From: Longimicrobiales bacterium
Lineage (GTDB): Bacteria; Gemmatimonadota; Gemmatimonadetes; Longimicrobiales; Gaopeijiaceae
DNA length: 64,000 nucleotides
Reading direction: 5' to 3'
Assembly (NCBI GenBank): GCA_028823235.1
Contig: JAPKBW010000001.1
Coordinates: 1 to 64,000, forward strand
Shown here: positions 16,857 through 26,601 of the stretch, piece by piece
Position numbering within the stretch: position 1 is the first letter of the stretch
Layout of the letters: each line of letters starts with the position of its first letter
Notes under the pieces: model-generated
The model's database searches: none
Seen by the model: only the letters and a program-made list of their open reading frames with translations
Told to the model about the DNA's origin: nothing
Program-made: the position numbers and the translations under genes

Positions 16857-17282
16857 CTGCCTGGCTGGGCCAGGTTGATTTCGAAGCAGGTCGTATCGAC
16901 ACAGTAATCGTGACACGAGGCGATCGTCCCGAAGCCCATCGATGGGTACACGCTTCGGGCAACGTGTAGCTAAGGAGCCAGATCGAGTCGCAGGGTGACA
17001 TAACCCAGGTCAGAGGCGGCGGGGGTAACCGCCCGGGGGCTCACACTTAGAGGCGCTTCATCTCACAGATGTTCGGCGATTCGAGTCGCGACAGCACTAG
17101 AGATTCCATCGATGTGCCAGCGAGCGCAACATACGGCTCGGGAAGCCCTGTAAAACTCGCCTTCTGGGTCTTTCGAACGAACACCCACGGTTGTGCGAAA
17201 TCACTGCATACCCGGTAAAGAGTACACGGAACTGGTCGAACGCCGGGCCAGCATCGACCCGCTCGATGATCAACTCGGTCAT
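16853..17282 (-). pseudogene. Decayed GNAT acetyltransferase
   Basis: A GNAT-family gene is readable only by changing frames. It starts at an ATG that overlaps the stop of the aldo-keto reductase gene (ATGA) with FDQFRVLFTGYA, shifts frame to GLPEPYVALAG and ICEMKRL ending in TAA at 17047, then continues in a third frame as GYVTLRLDLAP, an in-frame TAG at 16970, and ARSVYPSMGF...CFEINLA to a final stop at 16853. ICEMKRLYV, MRLDTLP and YxSLGF are the matching landmarks of this GNAT subgroup. Two frameshifts and one internal stop within about 430 nt show loss of function. It was the last gene of the minus-strand operon. Confidence 0.75.
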
Positions 17283-18727
17283 TCCGGACCGACGACCGCC
17301 TCAGCCTCGATCTCGACCAGGTATCCTTCTCCGATCAGCTCGGCCCGGACCAGTGTATTGGCTGGCTGAACATGCCCGAGTCGAGCTCCGTGGGCTCTGG
17401 ACACGGCTTCTGCTACGCTCGCATCGGCGACGTAGATCCGTGTCCTGACCACGTCATCGATCGAGCCACCGAGCGACTGAATCGCCCCTTCGATCTTGTC
17501 GAGGCAAAACGTCGCCTGCGACTCGGCATCAGCCCCACCAATGAGCCGGTCACCATGGGTTGCAGTCGTGCCGGACACGAAGATTCGATCGCCCTTTCGG
17601 ACTGCACGGGCGAAGCCGGCGAGATCCTCCCATACGGTACCGCTCAACGCCCTCTGCCTGTCACCCGGGCCGTCCAGGATTGTATAAGGCGCGGGCATCG
17701 ATTCGAAGTGATCACTGAGGTCACCCGCGGCCGTCAAGAAGGGCGGCTTCCTGTACTCGTCACCGCAATCGCCTGGAATGGGCCGGAGGGCCGCCAGCGA
17801 GGTGCGAATGTCCTCGTTGCTCTCCTCATCCAGTTCAAAATCAAACAACCGCGCGGTGTCCGCGATGTGTTCACTTCGCCCAAGACGGGCGCCCACGATG
17901 ATGCCACCGACACCGGGTGATTCCAGCATATACCGGCACGCGACGTTAGCGACGGACACCTCGAGACGGTCTGCTGACCGGCGCATCGCGTCGAGCAGGG
18001 ACTGAAACGGGCCCCATCCCCCGGCCGTGTCGATGAAGCGCTTGTACTTCATCTGCGACCAGGTCTCGAGCGACTCCAACGCGGGCTCCACAGCCCCGAC
18101 CCAGCGGTCCGTCAAGAACCCGCCCGCCAGCGTCCCAAAAGCAAGAATGCGCACACCTCGCTCCTCGCACAGGTCAGCCATGTCTCCTGCAGCTCTCTGG
18201 TCGAGCAACGAATAACAGATCTGGTTGGATGCAATCTCGACCCCACTATCGAGCAGCATGCGCACATGCGCCGTGTCCGTATTCGTGAGGGCGAGGTGCC
18301 GGATCACACCTTCCTCCTTCAGCGTCTGCAACGCGAAGATGCAGTCCATCCAGCCCGGGTCGGCGTAGCTCCATGCGTGGAACTGCAGAACGTCGAGGAC
18401 CTCGACGTTCATTCTGCTTCGTGCGCGGTCGACCGCTTCCCGAACGTCCGCGGGGCTATGACGCCCCGGCTTGGGCACCCACTTGGTCATAAGTTCGCCC
18501 TCGCCCGGCCATCGTTGGGCAAAGCGCCCGGAAATGAGCTCCGACGATCCGTAGTGATCGGCCATGTCGAACGAAGTCATGCCCGCGTCGACGTAGCGCT
18601 TCATCTCTGAGGCACCTGCGTCGGCATCAAGGTCTTCGCCCTCCCGCTCGAGGTCCGCGACCTGCCACAATCCGGTCAGCACTCTGGAAATTTCGAATCC
18701 GGGTGCCAGCTCAATTCGCTCGATCAT
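17279..18727 (-). CDS. Aldo-keto reductase fused to Rid (YjgF) domain
   Basis: A 482-residue fusion. Residues 1 to about 330 form an aldo-keto reductase barrel with the catalytic tetrad Asp54, Tyr59 (SFDMADHYG), Lys82 (MTKWVP) and His117 (LQFHAW). From about residue 345 a complete Rid/YjgF/Endoribonuclease-L-PSP domain follows, ending VEIEAEAVV. The Rid active-site arginine expected in PARSxV is replaced in PANTLV, so this domain is not a standard 2-imino acid deaminase. The ATG overlaps the permease stop (ATGA), and its own stop overlaps the decayed GNAT start. An NAD(P)H reductase acting on imported or imine-derived carbonyls is plausible. Confidence 0.85.
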   Translation of the reverse strand: MIERIELAPGFEISRVLTGLWQVADLEREGEDLDADAGASEMKRYVDAGMTSFDMADHYGSSELISGRFAQRWPGEGELMTKWVPKPGRHSPADVREAVDRARSRMNVEVLDVLQFHAWSYADPGWMDCIFALQTLKEEGVIRHLALTNTDTAHVRMLLDSGVEIASNQICYSLLDQRAAGDMADLCEERGVRILAFGTLAGGFLTDRWVGAVEPALESLETWSQMKYKRFIDTAGGWGPFQSLLDAMRRSADRLEVSVANVACRYMLESPGVGGIIVGARLGRSEHIADTARLFDFELDEESNEDIRTSLAALRPIPGDCGDEYRKPPFLTAAGDLSDHFESMPAPYTILDGPGDRQRALSGTVWEDLAGFARAVRKGDRIFVSGTTATHGDRLIGGADAESQATFCLDKIEGAIQSLGGSIDDVVRTRIYVADASVAEAVSRAHGARLGHVQPANTLVRAELIGEGYLVEIEAEAVVGPE

Positions 18728-20235
18728 TCGGCGGGCACGCTCATGAACCGGGCGTCCATGTCCACACCGGCCCGGCGCATAGCTGAGACGCTACGGAAGT
18801 ACATGACGCTGGCGAAAGCCATCACCGCGATCCAGAGCGGAGTGGAGTGAAAGTACCAGGCTCCCACGTCGGCCGTGAGATCCTTCCAGACATGTACGCC
18901 TAGGAAGAGGGCAAGGAGCGCGACACCGGATATGCAAACTACGATCTGAACCGTGCGATTTCGCATGACGAGAATTCGCTCAGAGATCTTGGGATTTCGC
19001 TGCGGCATTCTGAGGACGGTGAGGCACATGACCCCGTAGTTGACCAGCATCGACGTCACGAGGATATCGACTCCGAGGAAGAAGTCGCCTGCGAAATGGC
19101 TCCCGAGAATCGACGCCGACGCCATGAGTCCGCTCAGCACGAGAGCAACGTGCGGCGTATGCCATACAGGGTGTACCGCGGCAACCTGCTTCGGAAAGAC
19201 ACCGTCTTCTGCCCAGGCAAACATGAGCCGTGACACCGCCAACAACATGGCGGGGAGGTCATTGATCAGGGCGATCGCGGCACCTGCGAGAATCAAAATC
19301 GTCCACTTCGGCTCCAGCACGTATCCGAGCAGTCCCGGCGCGGTCAGATCCTGCCCCTGAGCACGCTCAGCCACGAACTGCCACGGCACCGTGTGGTACA
19401 CCGCCGCAGTGAACAGGAAGTAGAACGCACCCACTGTGACGACAGCGATTCCGATCGCCCTGGGCAGCGTCTTACTTGGTGAGCGTGCTTCGCCCCCCGC
19501 CTGTGCGATCGAATCGAAGCCGATAAAGCTGGAAAAGAGCACTGCGGACCCGGCGAGCAGCTTGTTCCAGCTGAACTCTGCGACCATGTCCGGAACACGC
19601 ACTCCTTCACGCGCCATCAGAGACGTTGCGAAATCGTTCTGATCGAAGAGGAATCCCATGACGATGACGACGCCGCCCAGCACGAACATGACGAACATCA
19701 GGGGCACCAGAATCCGCTCAACCTTGTCGACGCCACGCATGTTGAGGAGCACTGACCCCCAAAGAAACGCGAGCGCCAGGCCCACGCGCACAGAGCCGGT
19801 CTCGAGCACCGCTGCGGCCCCGTCCCAGCCCACAGCCAGAACGACGTCACGAATGAACGGGATCATGACGTAGGAAACCACGCCGATCGCGACCGACAGC
19901 CCGAACCACTGCGAGAAGCTCGCGACAAATCCCAGATAAGGGCTCAAGCCGCGGCTCGCGAAGACATAGCTCCCCCCCGCTCGTGGCATCGCCGAGGAAA
20001 GACTGGCATAGGCGAGCGCAGCGAGAATCGCAGGGACAGCTGCAAGCAGATAGGCGGGGAGCACATACGGCCCGATGCCCGGCACGCTCCGGTGCAGCAT
20101 GAAGGGTACGATGTTGATCGCAGCCCCGAGCATGGAGCAGATGCCAGTGGCAGCCAGACCGAGCAGGCCGAGTCGGCGCTTGAGGCCAGTGGTGCGCGGT
20201 TTGGCACCGCCAGTGTCAGGCGGAAGTTCAGTCAT
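18724..20235 (-). CDS. APC-family amino acid permease
   Basis: This 503-residue integral membrane protein of the amino acid-polyamine-organocation superfamily has about 12 helices. The first carries the unwound substrate-site motif GLAATGICSMLGAAINIVPF, and FSSFIGFDSIAQAGGEARSP is the typical helix 6 region. It likely imports an amino acid or amine. The start MTELPPD is used: upstream in-frame residues are Arg/His-rich, not membrane-like, and would run into the neighbouring RND gene. It is coupled to the aldo-keto reductase gene by a 4-nt overlap. Confidence 0.87.
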   Translation of the reverse strand: MTELPPDTGGAKPRTTGLKRRLGLLGLAATGICSMLGAAINIVPFMLHRSVPGIGPYVLPAYLLAAVPAILAALAYASLSSAMPRAGGSYVFASRGLSPYLGFVASFSQWFGLSVAIGVVSYVMIPFIRDVVLAVGWDGAAAVLETGSVRVGLALAFLWGSVLLNMRGVDKVERILVPLMFVMFVLGGVVIVMGFLFDQNDFATSLMAREGVRVPDMVAEFSWNKLLAGSAVLFSSFIGFDSIAQAGGEARSPSKTLPRAIGIAVVTVGAFYFLFTAAVYHTVPWQFVAERAQGQDLTAPGLLGYVLEPKWTILILAGAAIALINDLPAMLLAVSRLMFAWAEDGVFPKQVAAVHPVWHTPHVALVLSGLMASASILGSHFAGDFFLGVDILVTSMLVNYGVMCLTVLRMPQRNPKISERILVMRNRTVQIVVCISGVALLALFLGVHVWKDLTADVGAWYFHSTPLWIAVMAFASVMYFRSVSAMRRAGVDMDARFMSVPAE

Positions 20236-20285
20236 GAACGTCTTGTGGGCAGAGGGACGACGATAGGAATGGGCGACCGTTGCCG

Positions 20286-22412
20286 TCAGGAAGCCGAGGC
20301 GGACAAGCTTTCGATGGGCGGGCGGCCCAAGCAAGCAAGATGCGGAAGAACCAGCAACGCCATGCAGGCTGCGGTGACGGTGCCTACGATCACTGCTATC
20401 CCGAATCGCTGCGTCGGCGGGAAGGACGACAGGACAAAGATCCCGAACCCGGCGATGATGATCGCAGAGGCACCCAGCACCGGTCGCCCGATTTGCGTGA
20501 CCGCCACCGGCCAAGGTGTATCAACGCCGGCCGCGGCGAGCGCCCTAACGCGCACGACGAGGTGAATCATGGAATCGGCCCCGATCGCCAGGGCGATGTT
20601 CGCCGCAGGCGACGTGATGATATCGATCGCAAGTCTGGCATGGCCGAAAGCTCCGAGGATCACGATCGGAATCGTAGCAAGACAGGTCCACATGAGTGCG
20701 GCAGTCCGAAGGGACCGACTCACAACGAAGGCCACACCCAGGAAGAGAATGAGGAGCCCTCCGATTCCAATCTTCAAACTGGACCCGATCAGGCGTCCGA
20801 GCTGCGCCTGCAGGTCGTACAACCCGGCAACCACGACCGGGCGAAGGCCAGCGGCCTCGACCTGACTCCGGAGGCGTGCGATGACATCCTCGCGCGGGGT
20901 AGCACCAGATTCCCGCATCCGCAGGGAGAAGCGCGCGACATCCCTGTCCCGGCTCACGTAGCCCAGGGCGACGTTGTCCAGAGCATCGCTCGACGCGAGG
21001 TCGAGAAGTAGGTCTACCGGCAGTAGCCCAGCGAGCGGGATCGTCCGGGCATGATCGATCAGGACCGTGGGCGACAGCACTACGCCGACCGCAGAGTCGG
21101 CTTCGAGCGTCGCCTGAAGCGCCTCGAGGCGCCGGTACACGGACCCGTCCGAGACCGAGGATCCACCGGGATCCGCAACGACCAGATCCAGCGTGCTGCT
21201 ACCGCCGTCCGCGTCGATCTGCGCCAGCCCTTCACGGATTGTCGACCCCTCTGCGAAATAGCTGAGCAGGCTCGGGTCCGTATCGACTCGGCTGACACCT
21301 GTGCCGAAGACTACCACAAGAAGCGCCGCGAGCGGGAGGATGTAGCGGGTTCCAGCCAGTAGCTTCACTGGGGCGAAAGAGGCGTGCCTGGCCGCCGGCC
21401 GCGCCCATCGTGCTAGGAACGCAGGAAAGATCGCGTAGGAAACCACGAGCGCAGTGGCCGCCCCCACCGACCCAGCGATCCCCAACTCGCGCAACGGTCG
21501 CGCCGTCGCCACGAGGAGGCTCGCGAAGCCCAACAGGGTCGTGGTCATGCTCCAGAACGAGCCCTCCCAGGTGTCTCGGACTGCCGTAGAGAGTGCCGCA
21601 ATTCGTCCTTCCGCCGCGGAATCGCCGCCAACCCATTCTCCACTGCGACGGCGCCAGTTGGCGGTGAGAAACACCACGTGCGACAGCGTGAGCACGAACA
21701 CAATCGTGACCAGGTTCGCGGTGAGCAGTCCGATGCCCACATTCATCGCTTGGACCAGAAGGAGCGTGCCGGCCACGGAGGTGAAGCACGTGGCAAGAGT
21801 TCCGATGACAATGGCCGGATCGCGGAAGACGATCGCAATCAGCAGAGCGAAGACAAGTACCGCCGCAATACTGAATACGATCAGATCGCGATACAGGCTC
21901 CTTCGAATCAACTCGACGATGACGGGCACGCCCGACACGACGACCGAGAAGTCCTGGATCTCGTGGCGGCTAACTATCTCCTCGATCCGAGGCAGGAGTG
22001 ACTCCGGATCAGAGCCGTCGACCAGCAGGACGATATTGGTCGCGGCCGAGTCTGGGGTCAGTAGGATCCGCCGGAAGAGCGGAGAACGCGACGGATCGTC
22101 CGTAGTCAAACTGAAGCCGCCGTCTACGCCAGGGACGACCAGCAGTTCGCTGGTAAGTGCGCCGACACGCTCGATATAGTCCTCCCGAGTCCCGCCCAAG
22201 GCGGTGACACGGAGAATGATCTGGGCTCCCACCGGGAACCGCTCCGCTACGGACTGCGACGCCTGCATTTGCGGGTCGTCGTCCGCGAAGAAAAAATCTC
22301 CTTCTACCTTGGGCGACAGATCCACGAAGCGGACCATCGCGGAGACGAGCAGGGCCGCGAAGACACACGCTCCGAGCGGCGCCGCAGGTGAAATCCAGTA
22401 CTTCAGAGGCAC
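20286..22412 (-). CDS. RND-superfamily transporter (MMPL/HAE3 type)
   Basis: A 708-residue protein with two halves of RND architecture: an N-terminal helix, a periplasmic loop (about 30-175), a five-to-six helix bundle, a second periplasmic loop and a second bundle. Phrases such as VFSIAAVLVFALLIAIVFRD and SPAANIALAIGADSMIHLVV are typical of MMPL/HAE3-type hydrophobe exporters. It lacks the length of tripartite efflux pumps (about 1000 residues), so it more likely moves lipids or hopanoid-type molecules across the inner membrane. A lipoprotein gene precedes it by 33 nt, a probable periplasmic partner. Confidence 0.82.
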   Translation of the reverse strand: MPLKYWISPAAPLGACVFAALLVSAMVRFVDLSPKVEGDFFFADDDPQMQASQSVAERFPVGAQIILRVTALGGTREDYIERVGALTSELLVVPGVDGGFSLTTDDPSRSPLFRRILLTPDSAATNIVLLVDGSDPESLLPRIEEIVSRHEIQDFSVVVSGVPVIVELIRRSLYRDLIVFSIAAVLVFALLIAIVFRDPAIVIGTLATCFTSVAGTLLLVQAMNVGIGLLTANLVTIVFVLTLSHVVFLTANWRRRSGEWVGGDSAAEGRIAALSTAVRDTWEGSFWSMTTTLLGFASLLVATARPLRELGIAGSVGAATALVVSYAIFPAFLARWARPAARHASFAPVKLLAGTRYILPLAALLVVVFGTGVSRVDTDPSLLSYFAEGSTIREGLAQIDADGGSSTLDLVVADPGGSSVSDGSVYRRLEALQATLEADSAVGVVLSPTVLIDHARTIPLAGLLPVDLLLDLASSDALDNVALGYVSRDRDVARFSLRMRESGATPREDVIARLRSQVEAAGLRPVVVAGLYDLQAQLGRLIGSSLKIGIGGLLILFLGVAFVVSRSLRTAALMWTCLATIPIVILGAFGHARLAIDIITSPAANIALAIGADSMIHLVVRVRALAAAGVDTPWPVAVTQIGRPVLGASAIIIAGFGIFVLSSFPPTQRFGIAVIVGTVTAACMALLVLPHLACLGRPPIESLSASAS

Positions 22413-22445
22413 ACGTACCCCGGCATCTGGTCTGGCTGGTTCCGG

Positions 22446-23792
22446 TCAGCGAATTCCTGCAATGACTTGATCGAACGTACCCACAGCAATCGCGACAGCG
22501 AGTTCCTCCTGCATCGCGTGCTCAATTGTCGCCATCTGTCCACCGATGACCGCCGGATCGAAGTAACGCGCCCGGTCACCCTCGAGAACGAGCACTCCTG
22601 GATCTCCGTCGAACTCACCTCTCTCGAACGGACCTGCCTGTGACGAAGACACCGTGAAACGGTTCACCTCACGCCCCCATACATCTACGAGGATGATGTC
22701 GGCGGCGATGTAGTAGGCCAGAGTCCCTCGCAGCGTAGTGTAGGTCACGGTATCCATGACTGTGGTGCGTCGCGCACCCTGACGAACGTTTCTCGGAACG
22801 ATCGCCTGGTGTTCACTGCGACTCACGTCCTCCTCTGTCACCTGGATGCTCCGGAGACGACTCATCACACCGAGATCTGCACCAACCAGCTCGACCGCCC
22901 TTCCGAGCAGCATGGGCGAGGCGATCCCCCGCCCTCGCAGGAGCCCGCGAAGCTCGTTCCGCAAGGTTACTGGGTCCGCCATCTCGACGAACATCGGAGG
23001 TCGCGTCCAGTGATCGAGCCCAAGGTCAGAGTCGAGCCCCATTTCGAATTCGCCACCAAGCCACTCCCGCACACCGGGATCTGCCACCACCGGAGCCACC
23101 GCGAGTACGATCGTTCCCTCAACCAAGGCCTGATCCTGGAGGTCTCGCACGGCCAGAGTTGTCGCACGGTCTGGTGAGGACCGAACCTCGAGCGCCATCT
23201 GCGCGATCTCGTACGCGGACCGCGGCCGCAGATCCTCAAGCTCGTTTGCGGCCCATTGAAGGGTCACGCGAGTCTCCGCATCGTACGACTCCTCCATCTG
23301 TTCACGAGACGGGAGAAAGCTGGTCCTCGAGCTGCTGTAAAACTGTTGGGCTTGGTCCCATCGTCCCGCCGTTGCAGCTTCGTCACCGCGAACCATTTGC
23401 CAATCGATGGCGGTGTCGAAGATGACACGCCGGATGGTCGAATAGTCGCCCGGCACATCGAGGCGCCGACCGACCTCGCGAATCCGAGCCAGCATCTGAT
23501 CAAGCGTCACATACAGGCCTGCTGCCTGGACGGGATCACCGCGACGCTCAAGCCCGTCGGCTTCGTCCATCGCAACCATGACTGCGGAGTCGCCCGAGGC
23601 GAGAAGTCGATCCTGGGCCTCCCCGAGTTCACGGTCCTTCTCGACAGCCTCGGCATAGCGATAGACCGCTTCGATGTATCGACCCTGCGATTGCAGCGTG
23701 ATACCGTCGTTCAAGCGGTCCTCCGCAGAGGCGCAGGCTGTCAGCAGCACTAGCAGGGAAAGCAGCGTCAGCCGAGATCGTGCAACGGACAT
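22446..23792 (-). CDS. TPR-like lipoprotein
   Basis: A 448-residue lipoprotein with lipobox LLTAC (Cys20). Residues about 24-60 look like a tetratricopeptide helix pair (GITLQSQGRYIEAVYRYAEA), and the middle region is helical. The C-terminal half is alpha/beta (TIVLAVAPVVADPGV, YIAADIILVDVWGREV), resembling domains of envelope-stress or lipoprotein-assembly proteins. I do not assign a family. It heads the minus-strand operon with the RND transporter and is divergent from the PHP-domain gene, sharing a 115-nt promoter region. Confidence 0.7.
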   Translation of the reverse strand: MSVARSRLTLLSLLVLLTACASAEDRLNDGITLQSQGRYIEAVYRYAEAVEKDRELGEAQDRLLASGDSAVMVAMDEADGLERRGDPVQAAGLYVTLDQMLARIREVGRRLDVPGDYSTIRRVIFDTAIDWQMVRGDEAATAGRWDQAQQFYSSSRTSFLPSREQMEESYDAETRVTLQWAANELEDLRPRSAYEIAQMALEVRSSPDRATTLAVRDLQDQALVEGTIVLAVAPVVADPGVREWLGGEFEMGLDSDLGLDHWTRPPMFVEMADPVTLRNELRGLLRGRGIASPMLLGRAVELVGADLGVMSRLRSIQVTEEDVSRSEHQAIVPRNVRQGARRTTVMDTVTYTTLRGTLAYYIAADIILVDVWGREVNRFTVSSSQAGPFERGEFDGDPGVLVLEGDRARYFDPAVIGGQMATIEHAMQEELAVAIAVGTFDQVIAGIR

Positions 23793-23907
23793 CTTCAGTC
23801 CTTCGTTCTAAGGATCGGGCTCAACGCCTCTCAAGATAGTCGGCGGCCGTCTGAGAGTCATGGTTCTTGTTGCGGCTCTCTCTGATGGGTCTAGCTTCGC
23901 TGCTCAC

Positions 23908-26472
23908 ATGCGTAACTCGGAGGACGGCTTGCACCAGATAAATTGGACGACACTCGCCACCGTAACAGTCACGATCGGAGTTCTCGCGGGGCCGCTGGTC
24001 GCCCAGGAGCGCTTCGGCGAGTATCCCGCTGCACGCATGGGTGCCAACTACATGCACAACTTTTATCTGCCGCCGGCCGTGAACTCAACACCGTGGGCGC
24101 CGTCATGGGCACCGGACGGAGAAAGTGTCGCAGTCTCAATGCACGGATCGATCTGGAGCGTCGACGTCGAAACCGGACGTGCCATCGAGCTGGTGTCCGG
24201 GCCGAAGTACTACTCATCCCCGGACTACTCCCCGGATGGCCGTTGGTTGATCTACACCGCTGACGACAACGGCCACTCCATCGGGCTCGAGGTACTCGAT
24301 CTCGGAACCGGCGAAACACACAGTCTGACCGGCGACGAGCAGGTGTACGCCGATCCGTCGTTCTCGCCTGACGGAAGTCGTGTGGTCTACGTCTCCACAC
24401 AGCCCACTGGATACTTCAACGTCTATCTGCGCGACGTCACGGACGGCAACTGGGCAGGTGAGGCCGTCGCCGTCACCACAGACAATAGCTTCGGCCGGGA
24501 CCGGCTCTACTTCGGCTCTGAAGATATCCATATCAACCCCGCCTGGTTCCCGAATGGCGATGAGATCCTTCTGGTCTCCAATCGGGACGTCGCGCTCGGA
24601 TCAGGGAACGTCTTTCGAGTGCCGGCACGGGAGGATGGGTTCGACGAACGCATCCCTGTCTTGGCTGAACAAACACTCTACCGCACGCAGCCCGATGTCT
24701 CGATCGATGGTCGTCGTTTCATTTTCTCGTCCACGCGAGGAACGGCTGACCAGTACAACAACCTTTACGTCCAGCCGACCGCAGGTGGCGAACCGTACAA
24801 GATGACCTTCTACGACTATGACGCGTTCCACCCACGCTGGTCCCCGGACGGCGAGTGGATCGCTTTCATCGCAAACGCCGGTGGCCTTCCACAGCTCAAG
24901 CTCCTCGAGACCTACGGCGGAAAACTCATCGATGTCGACATCACCGGTCAGGGTTGGCTGAACCCCGTCGGGCGCCTCAGCGTGACCACGCTCGGCCCCG
25001 AGGGAAGTCCAGTCGGAAGTCGTGTCCACATCACGGCGGCAGATGGGAAGTTCTATGCGCCTGCGAACGAGTACGCACGCATGCCCCAGCGCGCACGCAT
25101 GGGCGCGTTCCACCACGAGGGCTCGTTTACGATCGAGCTACCCGCCGGTGAGACGAGCTTCACCGTGGTGAAGGGCTTCGAGCACATACCGGTCGAGCAG
25201 ACCGTGACCATTCAGGAAGGACAAACCACGGAGCTCACGGTCCGGCTCAAGTACCTGGTCGATATGGAGGCTCGAGGTTGGTACAGCGGCTCGACCCACG
25301 TGCATGCCAATTACGGCGGCAACATGCACAACTCACTCGAGAATCTGATGATGATGTCGGAAGGTGAAGACCAGGACATCGTCCTCGAGCAGATTGCGAA
25401 CAAAGACAACCGAATTCTTGACTATCACTACTTCCGCCCGGGTGGCGGCGCACATCCTTTGTCGACCGAAGATCGCATCGTTGTCGTCGGGCAGGAGTAT
25501 CGGCCACCCTTTTACGGACACGTTTTCATGTTCGGGATGACCGAGCATCTCATCTCGCCCTTCACTACCGGTTACGAAGGGACTGGGATCGAGAGTCTGT
25601 ATCCGTCCAACACGGACATGTTTAGGAAGGCGAAACGCCAGGGTGCATGGACAGGCTATGTCCACTCGTTCTACGACGGGGACCCACTGGAGGGGAACCT
25701 GGGCGGGGCGAAGGGCTTCATCGTCGACGCGGCACTTGCCACCACGGACGCGATCGAGTGGTCTACCTCACAAACCGGGTGGCCACCTCTCTACGCCGTG
25801 TGGAACAACGGCATCCGGACGACCCTGGTTGGTGGAGAGGACTCGATCAGCAATCTGCACACGACACCGCTGCTAGGGTCGGTTCGTACCTACGTCCAGA
25901 TTCCGAATGGCGACTTCACCATGGAGAATTGGCTCAACGGCATGAAGGACGGGCACGCCTTTTTCTCGAACGGCGCCCTCGTCGAGTTCGAGCTGGACGG
26001 CCGCATACCGGGCGAGACCATCGAGCTCTCTTCGGGCGAAGAAATCGTCGCCTCTCTCGAGATCAACTCGGTAACCCCGCTCGAGCGTGCAGAGATCGTA
26101 TTCAATGGTGAAGTGATCGCATCCATCCCGTTCACCGGCGACCGTACCACTCTGTCTTTCGAACGCTCATTTCGTCCAGCTGAATCCGGCTGGTACCACG
26201 TACGGGTAAACGGAACCCCGGAAGACAGCTTTCCGATGGATATCAACTGGGTACAGGCAGCGACCAACCCGATCTGGGTGACCGTCGATGGCGCGCCGCC
26301 TCGGTCGGCCGAATCTGCCGATTACGCACTCGCATGGATCGACAAGCTGCAGGAGATGGCTGAGGCGTGGCCAGATTGGCGATCTGAGAATGAGAAGGAC
26401 CACGTCTACGGGCAGTTCGATGAGGCCCGTGCGATTTACCAGAGCTTCAAGGCCGAGGCTTCGAACAGGTAG
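23908..26472 (+). CDS. Secreted TolB-propeller/PHP metallohydrolase
   Basis: This 854-residue exported protein (signal peptide ending GPLVAQ) contains a TolB/WD40-like propeller in roughly its first 330 residues (repeats of SPDGRWLIYT and SPDGSRVVYV type). A beta-sandwich of carboxypeptidase-regulatory type follows (GSFTIELPAGETSFTVVKGF). Next comes a CehA/McbA-type PHP domain whose metal motif STHVHANYGG places His464 and His466. The tail is another beta-sandwich. CehA-like PHP enzymes hydrolyse esters and phosphodiesters; the substrate here is unknown. The ATG at 23908 is preferred to an upstream in-frame start because the signal peptide then begins normally. Confidence 0.82.
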   Translation: MRNSEDGLHQINWTTLATVTVTIGVLAGPLVAQERFGEYPAARMGANYMHNFYLPPAVNSTPWAPSWAPDGESVAVSMHGSIWSVDVETGRAIELVSGPKYYSSPDYSPDGRWLIYTADDNGHSIGLEVLDLGTGETHSLTGDEQVYADPSFSPDGSRVVYVSTQPTGYFNVYLRDVTDGNWAGEAVAVTTDNSFGRDRLYFGSEDIHINPAWFPNGDEILLVSNRDVALGSGNVFRVPAREDGFDERIPVLAEQTLYRTQPDVSIDGRRFIFSSTRGTADQYNNLYVQPTAGGEPYKMTFYDYDAFHPRWSPDGEWIAFIANAGGLPQLKLLETYGGKLIDVDITGQGWLNPVGRLSVTTLGPEGSPVGSRVHITAADGKFYAPANEYARMPQRARMGAFHHEGSFTIELPAGETSFTVVKGFEHIPVEQTVTIQEGQTTELTVRLKYLVDMEARGWYSGSTHVHANYGGNMHNSLENLMMMSEGEDQDIVLEQIANKDNRILDYHYFRPGGGAHPLSTEDRIVVVGQEYRPPFYGHVFMFGMTEHLISPFTTGYEGTGIESLYPSNTDMFRKAKRQGAWTGYVHSFYDGDPLEGNLGGAKGFIVDAALATTDAIEWSTSQTGWPPLYAVWNNGIRTTLVGGEDSISNLHTTPLLGSVRTYVQIPNGDFTMENWLNGMKDGHAFFSNGALVEFELDGRIPGETIELSSGEEIVASLEINSVTPLERAEIVFNGEVIASIPFTGDRTTLSFERSFRPAESGWYHVRVNGTPEDSFPMDINWVQAATNPIWVTVDGAPPRSAESADYALAWIDKLQEMAEAWPDWRSENEKDHVYGQFDEARAIYQSFKAEASNR

Positions 26473-26501
26473 AAGCCGACCGCGATGAACTCGGCGAACG
26501 A

Positions 26502-26535
26502 AACCGGCCCGGCCCATGTGTGGGCCGGGCCGGTT
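26502..26535. terminator. Convergent terminator hairpin
   Basis: A perfect 15-bp GC-rich stem (26502-26516 with 26521-26535) with a TGTG loop lies between convergent genes. In the minus direction it is followed by TTTCGTTC; in the plus direction the T-run is poor. It probably ends minus-strand transcripts from the FKBP gene and may also block plus-strand readthrough. Confidence 0.7.
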
Positions 26536-26601
26536 CTCATGGTATGGCTGCCAGAAGAGCATTCCGGACAGCAGATTCATGACGGCAAGCGCCACACTCG
26601 C

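Noticed and set aside
20236-20514. In-frame 5' extension of the APC permease
   Set aside because: The extra residues are not membrane-like and overlap the RND transporter gene on the same strand; the ATG at 20235 gives a normal permease N-terminus.
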